From contig NZ_CP133777.1 in the NCBI RefSeq assembly GCF_034347385.1, positions 1,116,001-1,180,000 on the forward strand: a stretch of DNA of 64,000 bases, given 5' to 3'. A model generated the notes under the pieces. The model saw only the letters and a program-made list of their open reading frames with translations, was not told the DNA's origin and made no database searches. The translations under genes and the position numbers were made by a program. Below, piece after piece: positions 9,136 through 20,274 of this stretch (its first letter is position 1; each line of letters opens with the position of its first letter). The DNA is from Actimicrobium sp. CCC2.4. GTDB taxonomy: Bacteria > Pseudomonadota > Gammaproteobacteria > Burkholderiales > Burkholderiaceae_D.

Positions 9136-10272
9136 TCAAACAATCCCCAGATGCTCCGTCCCCTTGGACAAATCGCGTCCCTTCGCATCCTTGCCGCGCA
9201 GCTTGATCGCTAGGCGCAGGTCGTTGACCGAATCGGCGTTGCGCAGTGCGTTTTCATACGAGATCTTGTCGGCTTCGTACAGGTCGAACAGCGCCTGGTC
9301 GAAGGTCACCATGCCCAGTTCGCGGGACTTTTTCATGATTTCTTTGATCTCGTGCACGTCGCCCTTGAAGATCAGGTCCGAAATCAGCGGTGAATTCAGC
9401 ATGATTTCGACCGCCACGCAGCGTCCTTTGGTATCGCGCAGTGGCACCAGCCGTTGCGAGACCATGGCTTTCAGGTTCAGTGACAAGTCCATCAGCAATT
9501 GCTGGCGGCGCTCTTCGGGGAAGAAGTTGATGATCCGGTCAAGCGCCTGATTGGCGCTGTTGGCGTGCAGCGTGGCCAGGCACAGGTGGCCGGTTTCGGC
9601 GAAGGCAATCGCGTGGTCCATGGTTTCGCGGTCGCGGATTTCACCGATCTGGATGACGTCCGGTGCCTGGCGCAGCGCGTTCTTGAGCGCCGTGGCCCAG
9701 CTGTCGGTATCGAGACCGACATCGCGCTGCGTGACGATGCAGTTGCGGTGCGGGTGGATGTATTCGACCGGATCTTCGATCGTGATGATGTGACCGTGGC
9801 TGTGCTCGTTGCGGTAGCCGATCATCGCTGCCAGCGTGGTCGATTTGCCGGAGCCGGTGGCGCCGACCATGATGACCAGGCCGCGCTTGGTCATCGCGAT
9901 GTCCTTGAGTTGCGGCGGCAGCCCGAGCTGTTCGACGGTCGGGATTTCGGTGGTGATGGTGCGCAGGACCATGCCGACCTTTTGCTGCTGGATGAAAGCC
10001 GAGACGCGGAAGCGTCCCAGTCCGCCCGGGCTGATCGCGAAATTACATTCCTTGGTGGCTTCGAATTCGGCGGCTTGCCGGTCGCTCATGATGGCGCGCG
10101 CCAGTTCGATCGTGTGGCTCGCAGTCAGCAACTGGTTCGACACCGGCATGATCTTGCCGTCGATCTTGAAGGCCGGTGCAAAGTCGGTCGTGATGAACAG
10201 GTCGGAACCGTTCTTGCTGACCATCAGGCGCAGCAGGTCGTTCATGAATTTGGTGGCTTGTTCGCGTTCCAT
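9136..10272 (-). CDS. pilU: Type IV pilus retraction ATPase PilU
   Basis: PilT-like hexameric ATPase that assists pilus retraction at the inner membrane. The 378-residue protein has a Walker A motif GATGSGKST at residues 137-145, and the TIEDPVEYIH and GEIRDRETM segments typical of the PilT family (the ASP and Walker B boxes). The opening MEREQATKFMNDLLRLMVSKNGSDLFIT and the extra C-terminal tail separate PilU from PilT. It lies 50 nt downstream of pilT on the same strand, the usual pilT-pilU pair. The rest of the pilus machinery is not in this window. Confidence 0.94.
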   Translation of the reverse strand: MEREQATKFMNDLLRLMVSKNGSDLFITTDFAPAFKIDGKIMPVSNQLLTASHTIELARAIMSDRQAAEFEATKECNFAISPGGLGRFRVSAFIQQQKVGMVLRTITTEIPTVEQLGLPPQLKDIAMTKRGLVIMVGATGSGKSTTLAAMIGYRNEHSHGHIITIEDPVEYIHPHRNCIVTQRDVGLDTDSWATALKNALRQAPDVIQIGEIRDRETMDHAIAFAETGHLCLATLHANSANQALDRIINFFPEERRQQLLMDLSLNLKAMVSQRLVPLRDTKGRCVAVEIMLNSPLISDLIFKGDVHEIKEIMKKSRELGMVTFDQALFDLYEADKISYENALRNADSVNDLRLAIKLRGKDAKGRDLSKGTEHLGIV

Positions 10273-10322
10273 GGAGCTTCCTCGGTGAGCGGTGCAGGGC
10301 GCGGTGCCGCGATGAAAACAGA

Positions 10323-11366
<1,044 letters not shown>

Positions 11367-11484
11367 TTATAATCCTTGATCCTGCTGATTGGCCAGACCG
11401 GTAGACGGTTGCGGAGGGCGTCGAAGATGATGCGTACGCTGGTGAATCAAGTTCCTGCTAAGCATCATTTCTAGAGCACCAATT

Positions 11485-12189
11485 ATGTCTGTAATCTCCA
11501 GCAACTTGCAAGCTGTCCATGGCGCGATTGATGCTGCCGCGCAGGCCGTGTCACGCTTGCCACACAGCATCACGCTACTGGCGGTATCGAAAACCTTCGA
11601 CGCCCGTACCGTACTCGAAGCCGCCGCCGCAGGCCAGCGCGCCTTCGGTGAAAACTACCTGCAGGAAGCGCTCGACAAGATCGCTGCCGTGCGGCTGGCA
11701 CAACCGGAATTGATACTCGAATGGCATTTCATCGGCCCGATCCAGAGCAACAAGACGCGCCCGATTGCTGAATCGTTCGACTGGGTTCATTCGGTCGAGC
11801 GCGAAAAAATTGCGCGCCGCTTGTCCGACCAGCGTCCCGCCGGACTGCCTCCGCTCAACATCTGCCTGCAAGTCAACATCAGCGGCGAAGCCAGCAAGAG
11901 CGGCGTGCCGGCCGGCGAGGCACTGGCTGTCGCGCAGGCGATCGCCGCGATGCCGCGGTTGTGCCTGCGCGGCCTGATGGCGATTCCGGAACCGACGACG
12001 GTCGTGGCCGAGCAGCGCGCGGCGTTTCGTCAGTTGCACGTGCTGTTCGACCAATGTCGCGCGGCCGGCCTGCCGCTGGATACGCTATCGATGGGCATGT
12101 CATCGGATTTGCCGGCGGCGATCGCCGAAGGCGCCACCATCGTGCGGGTTGGTACCGCGATTTTTGGAGCGAGAACGTATGCACACTGA
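11485..12189 (+). CDS. YggS-family pyridoxal phosphate homeostasis protein
   Basis: Single-domain PLP-binding protein with an alanine-racemase-like TIM-barrel fold, involved in PLP and amino-acid homeostasis rather than a known catalytic step. The 234-residue protein has the PLP lysine in LLAVSKTF (K36), the GENYLQEA motif, WHFIGPIQSNK, and the phosphate-binding end LSMGMSSDLPAAI. It overlaps proC by 11 nt and is divergent from pilT. The yggS-proC pair is conserved across proteobacteria. It is the PLPBP/PROSC family; the symbol yggS is the E. coli locus name. Confidence 0.94.
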   Translation: MSVISSNLQAVHGAIDAAAQAVSRLPHSITLLAVSKTFDARTVLEAAAAGQRAFGENYLQEALDKIAAVRLAQPELILEWHFIGPIQSNKTRPIAESFDWVHSVEREKIARRLSDQRPAGLPPLNICLQVNISGEASKSGVPAGEALAVAQAIAAMPRLCLRGLMAIPEPTTVVAEQRAAFRQLHVLFDQCRAAGLPLDTLSMGMSSDLPAAIAEGATIVRVGTAIFGARTYAH

Positions 12190-13018
12190 CGTCAATCACA
12201 CCGCATTGACTCTGAGTTTCATCGGCGGCGGCAACATGGCCAATGCTCTGATCGGCGGCCTGCGCGCACGCCTCGGTGCAGCCGCCATCATCCACGTTGT
12301 CGATCCGAATCCCGATGCACTGGCCAGGCTGGCGCAGCAGTTCGATGTCAGCACGTCGACGCAGATCGATGCGGTACTGGCCACCAGTTCGGTGATCCTG
12401 CTGGCGGTCAAGCCGCAGCAAATGAAAGAAGTCGCGCTGCAACTGGCACCGCATCTGGCCGGACAGCTGGTGATCTCGATTGCGGCCGGTATCCGCTCGG
12501 CCGATCTGTCGCGCTGGCTCGGTGGTCATGGCGCGATCGTGCGCTGCATGCCGAATACGCCGGCGCTGATCGCGCAGGGCATCACCGGGATGGTGGCCAG
12601 TGCCGGGGTGTCGGCCGGACAGCGCGCTGCTGCCGATACGGTCTTGCAGGCAGTCGGTGCCACGGTCTGGCTCGATGACGAGGCGCTGATTGACTCGGTC
12701 ACGGCTGTTTCCGGCAGTGGTCCGGCCTATGTGTTTTATTTTCTGGAAGCGATGCAGCAGGCCGCGCAGGAACTCGGCCTGACCGCAGAGCAGGGCAAGA
12801 CGCTGGCGCTGGCCACTTTTGCCGGTGCCACGCAACTGGCGGCGCAATCGCCGGACCCGATCGGCGTGCTGCGCGAGAAGGTCACGTCGAAAGGCGGCAC
12901 CACCTATGCCGCACTGACCAGCATGGAAAGCGCCGGCGTGAAGCAGTCCATCGTCGACGCGATGAAAGCGGCAGCCGATCGGGGCAAGGCGCTCGGTGAG
13001 GAACTCGGCGCGGATTAA
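12179..13018 (+). CDS. proC: Pyrroline-5-carboxylate reductase
   Basis: Last step of proline synthesis, reducing pyrroline-5-carboxylate with NAD(P)H. The protein opens with the dinucleotide motif FIGGGNMANALIGGL near residue 12 and ends with the signature VTSKGGTTYAALTSME of the dimerisation domain. The ATG at 12179 is preferred over an in-frame upstream ATG at 12149 because GGAG at 12166-12169 lies 9 nt before it and the extra residues are not conserved-looking. That gives 279 residues, normal for ProC. It overlaps the end of yggS and is convergent with ubiA, 12 nt away. Confidence 0.95.
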   Translation: MHTDVNHTALTLSFIGGGNMANALIGGLRARLGAAAIIHVVDPNPDALARLAQQFDVSTSTQIDAVLATSSVILLAVKPQQMKEVALQLAPHLAGQLVISIAAGIRSADLSRWLGGHGAIVRCMPNTPALIAQGITGMVASAGVSAGQRAAADTVLQAVGATVWLDDEALIDSVTAVSGSGPAYVFYFLEAMQQAAQELGLTAEQGKTLALATFAGATQLAAQSPDPIGVLREKVTSKGGTTYAALTSMESAGVKQSIVDAMKAAADRGKALGEELGAD

Positions 13019-13030
13019 CCCCGTGCCTGC

Positions 13031-13912
13031 TCAGCCCAGCCAGTAATCCAGCGCCAGCCCGGCAAACAGCGCCGCACCCAGCCAGTTGTTATGCCGGAAG
13101 GCAGCGAAGCAGCCGTCGCGTTCGCGCTGGCGGATCAGCGTGTAGTGATATACCGCGCAGCCCGCCGCCACCGCCACACCGCCGACAAACCAGCCACGCA
13201 AGCCGTGTTTCCAGCCGACCGCCAGGAACAGCAGCAGACTTACCGCATAGCAGAACATGACGGCAGCAACGTCGTAGCGGCCAAACGTGATGGCCGAGGT
13301 GCGGATGCCGATCTTCAGGTCATCGTCGCGGTCAACCATCGCGTACTCGGTGTCGTAGGCCACGGCCCAGAACACATTCCCGATCAGCAGCACCCACGCC
13401 TCCGGCGGCACCGTGCCCAGCACGGCGGCATAGGCCATCGGAATGCCGAAGCCGAACGCGATGCCCAGATACGCCTGCGGTATCGCAAAGAAGCGCTTGA
13501 AGTACGGATAGCTGCCAGCGATCAGCACGGCGGCGATCGACAGTTGTTTGGTCAGCGCGTTGAGCGGCAGAATCAGCGCGAATGACAGCAGCACCAGCAC
13601 CAGCGCAACCAGCAGTGCCTCCCGTGAGCGAAGCAGGCCGGTGGTCAGCGGGCGCTGTGCGGTGCGCTTCACATGGCGGTCGATATCCCGGTCGGCATAG
13701 TCGTTGATCGCGCAACCGGCCGAGCGCATCAACACCGTGCCCAGCGTGAAGATCACCAGCAGCGACCAGTTCGGCACCCCGCCGGACGCCAGCCACAGCG
13801 CGGCCAGTGTCGGCCACAGCAGCAGCAGGATGCCGATCGGCTTGTCGAGCCGGACCAGCCGGAAGTACAACCCGAGGCGCTGCATGACGCAGCTTTTCAT
13901 GGTGTCAGCCAT
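13031..13912 (-). CDS. ubiA: 4-hydroxybenzoate polyprenyltransferase
   Basis: Inner-membrane enzyme that attaches the polyprenyl tail to 4-hydroxybenzoate in ubiquinone synthesis. The 293-residue protein is strongly hydrophobic, with several transmembrane helices, and has both aspartate-rich motifs: [15 protein letters not shown] (about residues 68-82) and [16 protein letters not shown] (about residues 190-205). It overlaps the 3' end of oxyR by 8 nt (ATGGCTGA), so it is translationally coupled to the peroxide regulator. This oxyR-ubiA order is common in Burkholderiales and suggests expression with the oxidative stress regulon (inference). Confidence 0.95.
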   Translation of the reverse strand: MADTMKSCVMQRLGLYFRLVRLDKPIGILLLLWPTLAALWLASGGVPNWSLLVIFTLGTVLMRSAGCAINDYADRDIDRHVKRTAQRPLTTGLLRSREALLVALVLVLLSFALILPLNALTKQLSIAAVLIAGSYPYFKRFFAIPQAYLGIAFGFGIPMAYAAVLGTVPPEAWVLLIGNVFWAVAYDTEYAMVDRDDDLKIGIRTSAITFGRYDVAAVMFCYAVSLLLFLAVGWKHGLRGWFVGGVAVAAGCAVYHYTLIRQRERDGCFAAFRHNNWLGAALFAGLALDYWLG

Positions 13913-14852
13913 CGATGGCGGAGGCGTCCGGCAGCATCGTCACGCCTTGCAGTTCGCAGCGCAGGACGGCCGCGCGGACAGCCTCGATCGCGGCCAGTCG
14001 CGTGAAGCTCTTGCGCCAGACGATGACGACGCGGCGCGATGGCACCGGCGGTGCCAGCGGCACGTAGCGCAACATGCCATCGCTGGCCTGCATGTCGGGC
14101 ACCGACGCTTGCGGCAGCACGGTGATGCCGATGCCGGACGCGACCATATGGCGGATGGTTTCGAGCGACGAGCCTTCGAAGGTACGGGCAATGCCATCGT
14201 TGCCGGTGGCAAAGCGCGACATTTCCGGACAGACTTCCAGCACCTGATCGCGGAAGCAGTGGCCGTTGCCGAGCAGGAGCATGGTTTCGGTTTTCAGTTC
14301 TTCCGAAGAAATCAGGTCGCGATCGGCCCACGGATGATGGGCGGGCAGGGCGACGACGAAGGGTTCGTCGTACAGCGCTTGCACCGACAGGCCGGTGTCG
14401 TTGAATGGCAGCGCGATGATGGCGGCGTCGAGTTCGCCCTGGCGCACCATTTCCAGCAGTTTGACGGTGAATTGTTCCTGCAGGATCAGCGGCATTTGCG
14501 GGACGGTGGTGATCATGGTCTTGACCAGCGTTGGCAGCAAATACGGGGCGATCGTGTAGATGATGCCGAGCCGGAACGGACCGGCCAGCGGGTCCTTGTT
14601 CTGCTTGGCGATTTCCTTGATGGCGGCGGTTTGTTCAAGCACGTGCTCGGCTTGCGCGACGATCAGCGCGCCCAGCGGCGTCATCGAAATTTCGCTGCCA
14701 CCGCGTTCGAAGATGATGACGCCGAGCTCGTCTTCGAGCTTCTTGATGGCGACCGACAGGGTGGGCTGGGCCACGAAGCAGGCTTCGGCGGCGTGGCCGA
14801 AGTGCTTCTGGCGGGAGACGGCGACGATGTATTTGAGTTCGGTGAGGGTCAT
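13905..14852 (-). CDS. oxyR: Hydrogen peroxide-sensing regulator OxyR
   Basis: LysR-family regulator activated by disulfide formation. With the start at 14852 the protein is 315 residues and its redox cysteines fall at C199 (GNGHCF) and C208 (LEVCPE), the same numbers as in E. coli OxyR, which fixes both identity and start. The reading frame is open upstream to 15221, but that part is repeat-derived sequence. The N-terminal helix-turn-helix is in residues 1-60 ([21 protein letters not shown]). A heptamer tandem repeat lies 31 nt upstream of the start. ubiA overlaps its end; recG is farther upstream on the same strand. No clear Shine-Dalgarno is visible. Confidence 0.95.
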   Translation of the reverse strand: MTLTELKYIVAVSRQKHFGHAAEACFVAQPTLSVAIKKLEDELGVIIFERGGSEISMTPLGALIVAQAEHVLEQTAAIKEIAKQNKDPLAGPFRLGIIYTIAPYLLPTLVKTMITTVPQMPLILQEQFTVKLLEMVRQGELDAAIIALPFNDTGLSVQALYDEPFVVALPAHHPWADRDLISSEELKTETMLLLGNGHCFRDQVLEVCPEMSRFATGNDGIARTFEGSSLETIRHMVASGIGITVLPQASVPDMQASDGMLRYVPLAPPVPSRRVVIVWRKSFTRLAAIEAVRAAVLRCELQGVTMLPDASAIDG

Positions 14853-14882
14853 GGGTCGGGGTGGTGTTGAATTCGGTTTTGC

Positions 14883-14917
14883 GGTTTGTGGTTTGTGGTT
14901 TGTGGTTTGTGGGTTTG
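14883..14917. repeat. Heptamer tandem repeat upstream of oxyR
   Basis: Four perfect GGTTTGT units at 14883-14910 followed by a degenerate fifth at 14911-14917. On the oxyR strand the unit reads ACAAACC. It starts 31 nt before the oxyR start codon, within its leader or promoter. Confidence 0.85.
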
Positions 14918-14947
14918 CGGTCTCCGCGAAGCGTCGCTGCGAGCAAC

Positions 14948-14999
14948 CAGGGTCTGAGTTTTTTTTCGCAGGGGTATCGCGAAAATTACTCTGACCCTG
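14948..14999. repeat. RAYT-type REP palindrome (CAGGGTCAGAGT family)
   Basis: Inverted repeat with arms 14948-14969 and 14979-14999 around a 9-nt loop. The arm core is CAGGGTCWGAGT then an A/T-rich stretch and TTTTCGC. This end sequence is familiar from REP elements that accompany REP-associated tyrosine transposases in Betaproteobacteria (recalled). No transposase gene is present here, so it is a non-autonomous copy. Confidence 0.65.
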
Positions 15000-15049
15000 C
15001 TTGCGGATTGCGGAGCGCTCACCATCCAATTTCCGTGCTGCGGTTGATG

Positions 15050-15163
15050 AAACTGCCTGTACTCCGTCATGACTAAGATTCGTAGGGTGCAATAACCGAA
15101 GGGCATTGCACCGAATGGACTGTCTGCGGTAACTAAAACTGTCTGTGCTCCGCCACGACCAAG
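15050..15163. repeat. 28-bp direct repeat pair
   Basis: 15050-15077 and 15136-15163 match at 23 of 28 positions (AAACTGYCTGTRCTCCGYCA, then YGACYAAG). All five differences are transitions. They flank the GGGTGCAATAACC palindrome at 15085-15116. Confidence 0.65.
15085..15116. repeat. Dispersed intergenic palindrome, GGGTGCAATAACC family, copy 2
   Basis: The sequence GGGTGCAATAACCGAAGG, then GCATTGCACCGAAT, is self-complementary at its ends (GGTGCAAT and ATTGCACC). It is the best-preserved of three copies in the window; see also 8931-8960 and 63742-63774. Confidence 0.75.
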
Positions 15164-15176
15164 CCGGGGGCGGCCC

Positions 15177-15350
15177 GGCAGCCGGTCCCTTCTTTTTGCT
15201 TCGCCAAAAAGAAGTAACCAAGAAAAAGGCGACCGCGAGACTGCTGCCCTTCGGGTTCCCAAAAACGGTAGCCAGTCAGGGGGAGGGCCGCAAACTCGCT
15301 TCGCTCAAACAGTGCGGCCCTCTTATCCCCTGCCTGACTACCGTTTTTGG
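15177..15350. repeat. Large palindromic repeat element before recG
   Basis: A long stem with arms 15259-15292 and 15313-15350 (imperfect; outer ends CCAAAAACGGTAG and CTACCGTTTTTGG, inner ends GAGGGCCGCA and TGCGGCCCTC) encloses a loop with ACTCGCTTCGCTC. The preceding 15177-15258 has the CTTCGCCAAAAAGAAGTAAC segment that recurs as intergenic filler in many Burkholderiales genomes (recalled). Short ORFs across it are not credible genes. The rest of the 600-bp gap between oxyR and recG, 15351-15452, shows nothing further. Confidence 0.65.
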
Positions 15351-15452
15351 CAGCTATCTCAATGCGGGGCAGGTCAAAAGCCACTTCAACTTCAACAGCC
15401 ACCTCGCCCCTACCCGCGCTGTAGTTTCTCACATCTCCCCGCCATTACACTT

Positions 15453-17597
15453 TCAGGAATTCTTCCTTTGCCCCAGCCATCTGGCCAGATGCATTTCGAC
15501 CGTGGCCGGATCGTCGCGTAGCAGGTCCATCGCCACGGTGCGGGCCTGTTCGACCAGCCACTGGTCAGTCTCCAGATCGGCAAAGCGCAACATGGCTTGC
15601 CCCGATTGCCGCGCACCGAGGAACTCGCCCGGTCCGCGGATCTGCAGGTCGCGCCTGGCGATTTCGAAGCCATCCGTCGTTTCGCGCATGGTGCCCAGGC
15701 GCTGTTTGGCGACCTGTCCGAGCGGGCTTTGATACAGCAGCAAACATACGCTGGCGGCGCTGCCACGCCCGACCCGTCCGCGCAACTGGTGCAGCTGCGA
15801 CAGGCCGAAACGCTCGGCATGTTCGATCACCATCAGCGAGGCATTCGGCACGTCGACGCCCACCTCGATGACGGTGGTGGCGACCAGTACCTGGATGTCG
15901 GCGCGGGTGAAGGCGTCCATCACGGCCTGTTTTTCCTGCGGCTTCAGGCGGCCGTGGACCAGGCCGACCTGCAGGTCGGGCAGGGCGGTCGAGAGCGTGG
16001 CGTGGGTGTCGGTCGCGGTCTGCAGTTGCAGCGCTTCGGATTCTTCGATCAGCGGACAGACCCAATATGCTTGCCGGCCTTCGAGCGCGGCCGCGTGCAC
16101 CCGCTCGATGACTTCGTCGCGCCGGTTCTGGTCGATCACGCGCGTGACGATGGGCGTGCGGCCGGGCGGCAGTTCGTCGATCACCGACACTTCGAGGTCG
16201 GCGTAATAAGTCATCGCCAGCGTGCGCGGAATCGGTGTGGCCGACATCATCAGCTGATGCGGCACGATCTGCGTGGGGTCTATGCCATCGCTCAGGCCGA
16301 GGCCCTTGTTGCGTAAGGTCAGGCGCTGGCCGACGCCGAAGCGATGCTGTTCATCGACGATTACCAGCCCGAGCCGGGCGAACACCACGTCGTCCTGGAT
16401 CAGCGCATGGGTGCCGATGACCAGCTGCGCGGTGCCGGCTTCGATGCGCTCTTTGGCGGCGAGCTTGTCCTTTTTCTTGAGGCTGCCGGTCAGCCACACC
16501 ACCTCGATGCCGAGTGGTTCGAGCCAGCCGGCGATCTTGCGGAAATGCTGGTCGGCGAGGATTTCGGTCGGTGCCATCAGCACGGCCTGAAAACCGCTAT
16601 CGATCGCCTGCGCCGCAGCCAGCGCGGCGACCACGGTCTTGCCGCTGCCGACATCGCCCTGCAGCAAACGCTGCATCGGGAACGGCGCCTGTAAATCGTG
16701 ACGGATCTGGTCGAGTACGCGTTGCTGCGCACCGGTCAGTGCAAACGGCAGCACGCGCTGGAACGCCAGCGACAGCGCGCCGATCACCGGCAGCGGCGCG
16801 GCGCCCTTGGCGCGGCGGGCGACTTGCGCGCGCTTGAGCGACAGCTGCTGCGCCAGCAATTCATCGAACTTCATGCGTACCCAGGCCGGATGCGAGCGGT
16901 CTTCGAGCGCGCTTTCATCGACCTCGGATGGCGGATTGTGCAGCAGCCGCACGGCCGCCTCGAACGACATCAGGGCCAGGGATTCCACCAGTGCTGGTGC
17001 TAGCGTGTCGCGCCAGCTGATGCGCGCCATCGCGCTCGCAATCGCCTTGCGCAAATAGGTTTGCGGCAAGCCGTCACCGCTCGGATAGACCGGCGTCAGC
17101 GCCATCGGCAGTGGCGCGCCTTCGAGCACCATCTTGTACAGCGGATGGACCATCTCCGGTCCGAAAAAGCCGTGGCGCAGTTCGCCGCGCGCGCGCACCC
17201 GGTTGCCTTCGGCCAGTTGCTTGAGCTGGCTGCCGTAAAAATTCAGGAAGCGCAGCGTGACCTGTCCGGTCTCGTCAGCCAGCGTCACGACCAGCTGGCG
17301 GCGCGGTTTGTACTGGACTTCGCAGGCCGTGATCACGCCCTCGACCTGCACCGGTTGGCCACCCATGAACGACGCCTCGCGGATCAGCACGATGCGGGTT
17401 TCGTCTTCGTAGCGCATCGGCAAATGCAGCACCAGATCCATATCGGTACGCAGACCCAATCGGGCCAGTTTGTCCCCGGTTTTTTTGGCGGAAGTGGTGG
17501 GCTTGGCGGGCTTGCGCTTCGCGGCGGGCAGTTCAGGCGTCAAGAGAGTCGGCTCAGCGTAAAATGGCGGGTTGTTTGCAAGGACGCAAGCCCGCAA
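15453..17597 (-). CDS. recG: ATP-dependent DNA helicase RecG
   Basis: Superfamily 2 helicase that rewinds and regresses stalled forks and branch-migrates Holliday junctions. The 714-residue protein has an N-terminal wedge (OB-fold) domain, Walker A LLQGDVGSGKTVVAA, DEQH box VIVDEQHRFGVGQR and the C-terminal helicase half with QLRGRVGRG. The first 40 or so residues are rich in Pro, Lys and Ala and unlike RecG, so the true start may be slightly downstream; the next upstream gene, queA, is divergent with 51 bp between the marked starts. recG next to oxyR-ubiA is typical of Burkholderiales. Confidence 0.95.
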   Translation of the reverse strand: MRACVLANNPPFYAEPTLLTPELPAAKRKPAKPTTSAKKTGDKLARLGLRTDMDLVLHLPMRYEDETRIVLIREASFMGGQPVQVEGVITACEVQYKPRRQLVVTLADETGQVTLRFLNFYGSQLKQLAEGNRVRARGELRHGFFGPEMVHPLYKMVLEGAPLPMALTPVYPSGDGLPQTYLRKAIASAMARISWRDTLAPALVESLALMSFEAAVRLLHNPPSEVDESALEDRSHPAWVRMKFDELLAQQLSLKRAQVARRAKGAAPLPVIGALSLAFQRVLPFALTGAQQRVLDQIRHDLQAPFPMQRLLQGDVGSGKTVVAALAAAQAIDSGFQAVLMAPTEILADQHFRKIAGWLEPLGIEVVWLTGSLKKKDKLAAKERIEAGTAQLVIGTHALIQDDVVFARLGLVIVDEQHRFGVGQRLTLRNKGLGLSDGIDPTQIVPHQLMMSATPIPRTLAMTYYADLEVSVIDELPPGRTPIVTRVIDQNRRDEVIERVHAAALEGRQAYWVCPLIEESEALQLQTATDTHATLSTALPDLQVGLVHGRLKPQEKQAVMDAFTRADIQVLVATTVIEVGVDVPNASLMVIEHAERFGLSQLHQLRGRVGRGSAASVCLLLYQSPLGQVAKQRLGTMRETTDGFEIARRDLQIRGPGEFLGARQSGQAMLRFADLETDQWLVEQARTVAMDLLRDDPATVEMHLARWLGQRKNS

Positions 17598-17648
17598 CCT
17601 TAGCAGTTCCCGACCCGATTCGTAACCAGCACGTCACCAATTCCACGC

Positions 17649-19818
<2,170 letters not shown>

Positions 19819-19851
19819 GCCGTTCAATTTACGAAACCCTTGGAGCACACC

Positions 19852-20181
19852 TTGTTCATTACCAACGCTTACGCGCAAAGCCCTCTGGACGGCCTCGGCC
19901 TGAGCAGCAACCTGACCAGTTTCCTGCCGATCATCCTGATGTTCGTCGTGCTGTATTTTTTGATGATCCGTCCGCAAATGAAGCGTCAGAAAGAACAGAA
20001 GTCGATGATGGACGCGCTGGCCAAGGGCGATGAAGTCGTCACCTCCGGCGGTATCCTCGGCAAAGTGACCAAGGTCACCGACGCCTACCTGACCATCGAA
20101 ATCGCTGACGGTACCGAAGTACTGGTGCAAAAAGGCGCGGTCTCGACACTGCTGCCAAAAGGCACGATCAAGTCGCTGTAA
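19852..20181 (+). CDS. yajC: Preprotein translocase accessory subunit YajC
   Basis: Small inner-membrane partner of SecDF-YidC in protein export. The 109-residue protein has a single transmembrane helix (about residues 22-42, LTSFLPIILMFVVLYFLMIRP) followed by the cytosolic domain with MKRQKEQKSMMDALAKGDEV and VVTSGGILGKVTKV. The start is taken as TTG at 19852 (MFITNAYAQS) because GGAG at 19842-19845 lies 6 nt before it; a TTG at 19840 would overlap that ribosome binding site. secD follows after 93 nt. Confidence 0.93.
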   Translation: MFITNAYAQSPLDGLGLSSNLTSFLPIILMFVVLYFLMIRPQMKRQKEQKSMMDALAKGDEVVTSGGILGKVTKVTDAYLTIEIADGTEVLVQKGAVSTLLPKGTIKSL

Positions 20182-20274
20182 GTCCTGCATGGCGATGCCT
20201 GTTCCGGCGTCGCCATCGCACCGGCCTGTTCCGGCGCTTGCCGCCCATCCCCGAACGCATTCGAACGCCTAATC

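Noticed and set aside
13704-14870. A 388-codon plus-strand frame
   Set aside because: Antisense to oxyR and ubiA, both firmly identified; Gln/Arg/Asp-rich shadow composition.
14883-14917. CRISPR-like array
   Set aside because: Units are 7 bp with no spacers; it is a simple tandem repeat.
14853-15221. N-terminal extension of OxyR to 438 residues
   Set aside because: The extension is made of repeat DNA, and only the 14852 start puts the redox cysteines at positions 199 and 208.
15145-15732. A 195-codon plus-strand frame before recG
   Set aside because: It spans the palindromic repeat and the antisense of the recG 3' end; no domain, no ribosome binding site.
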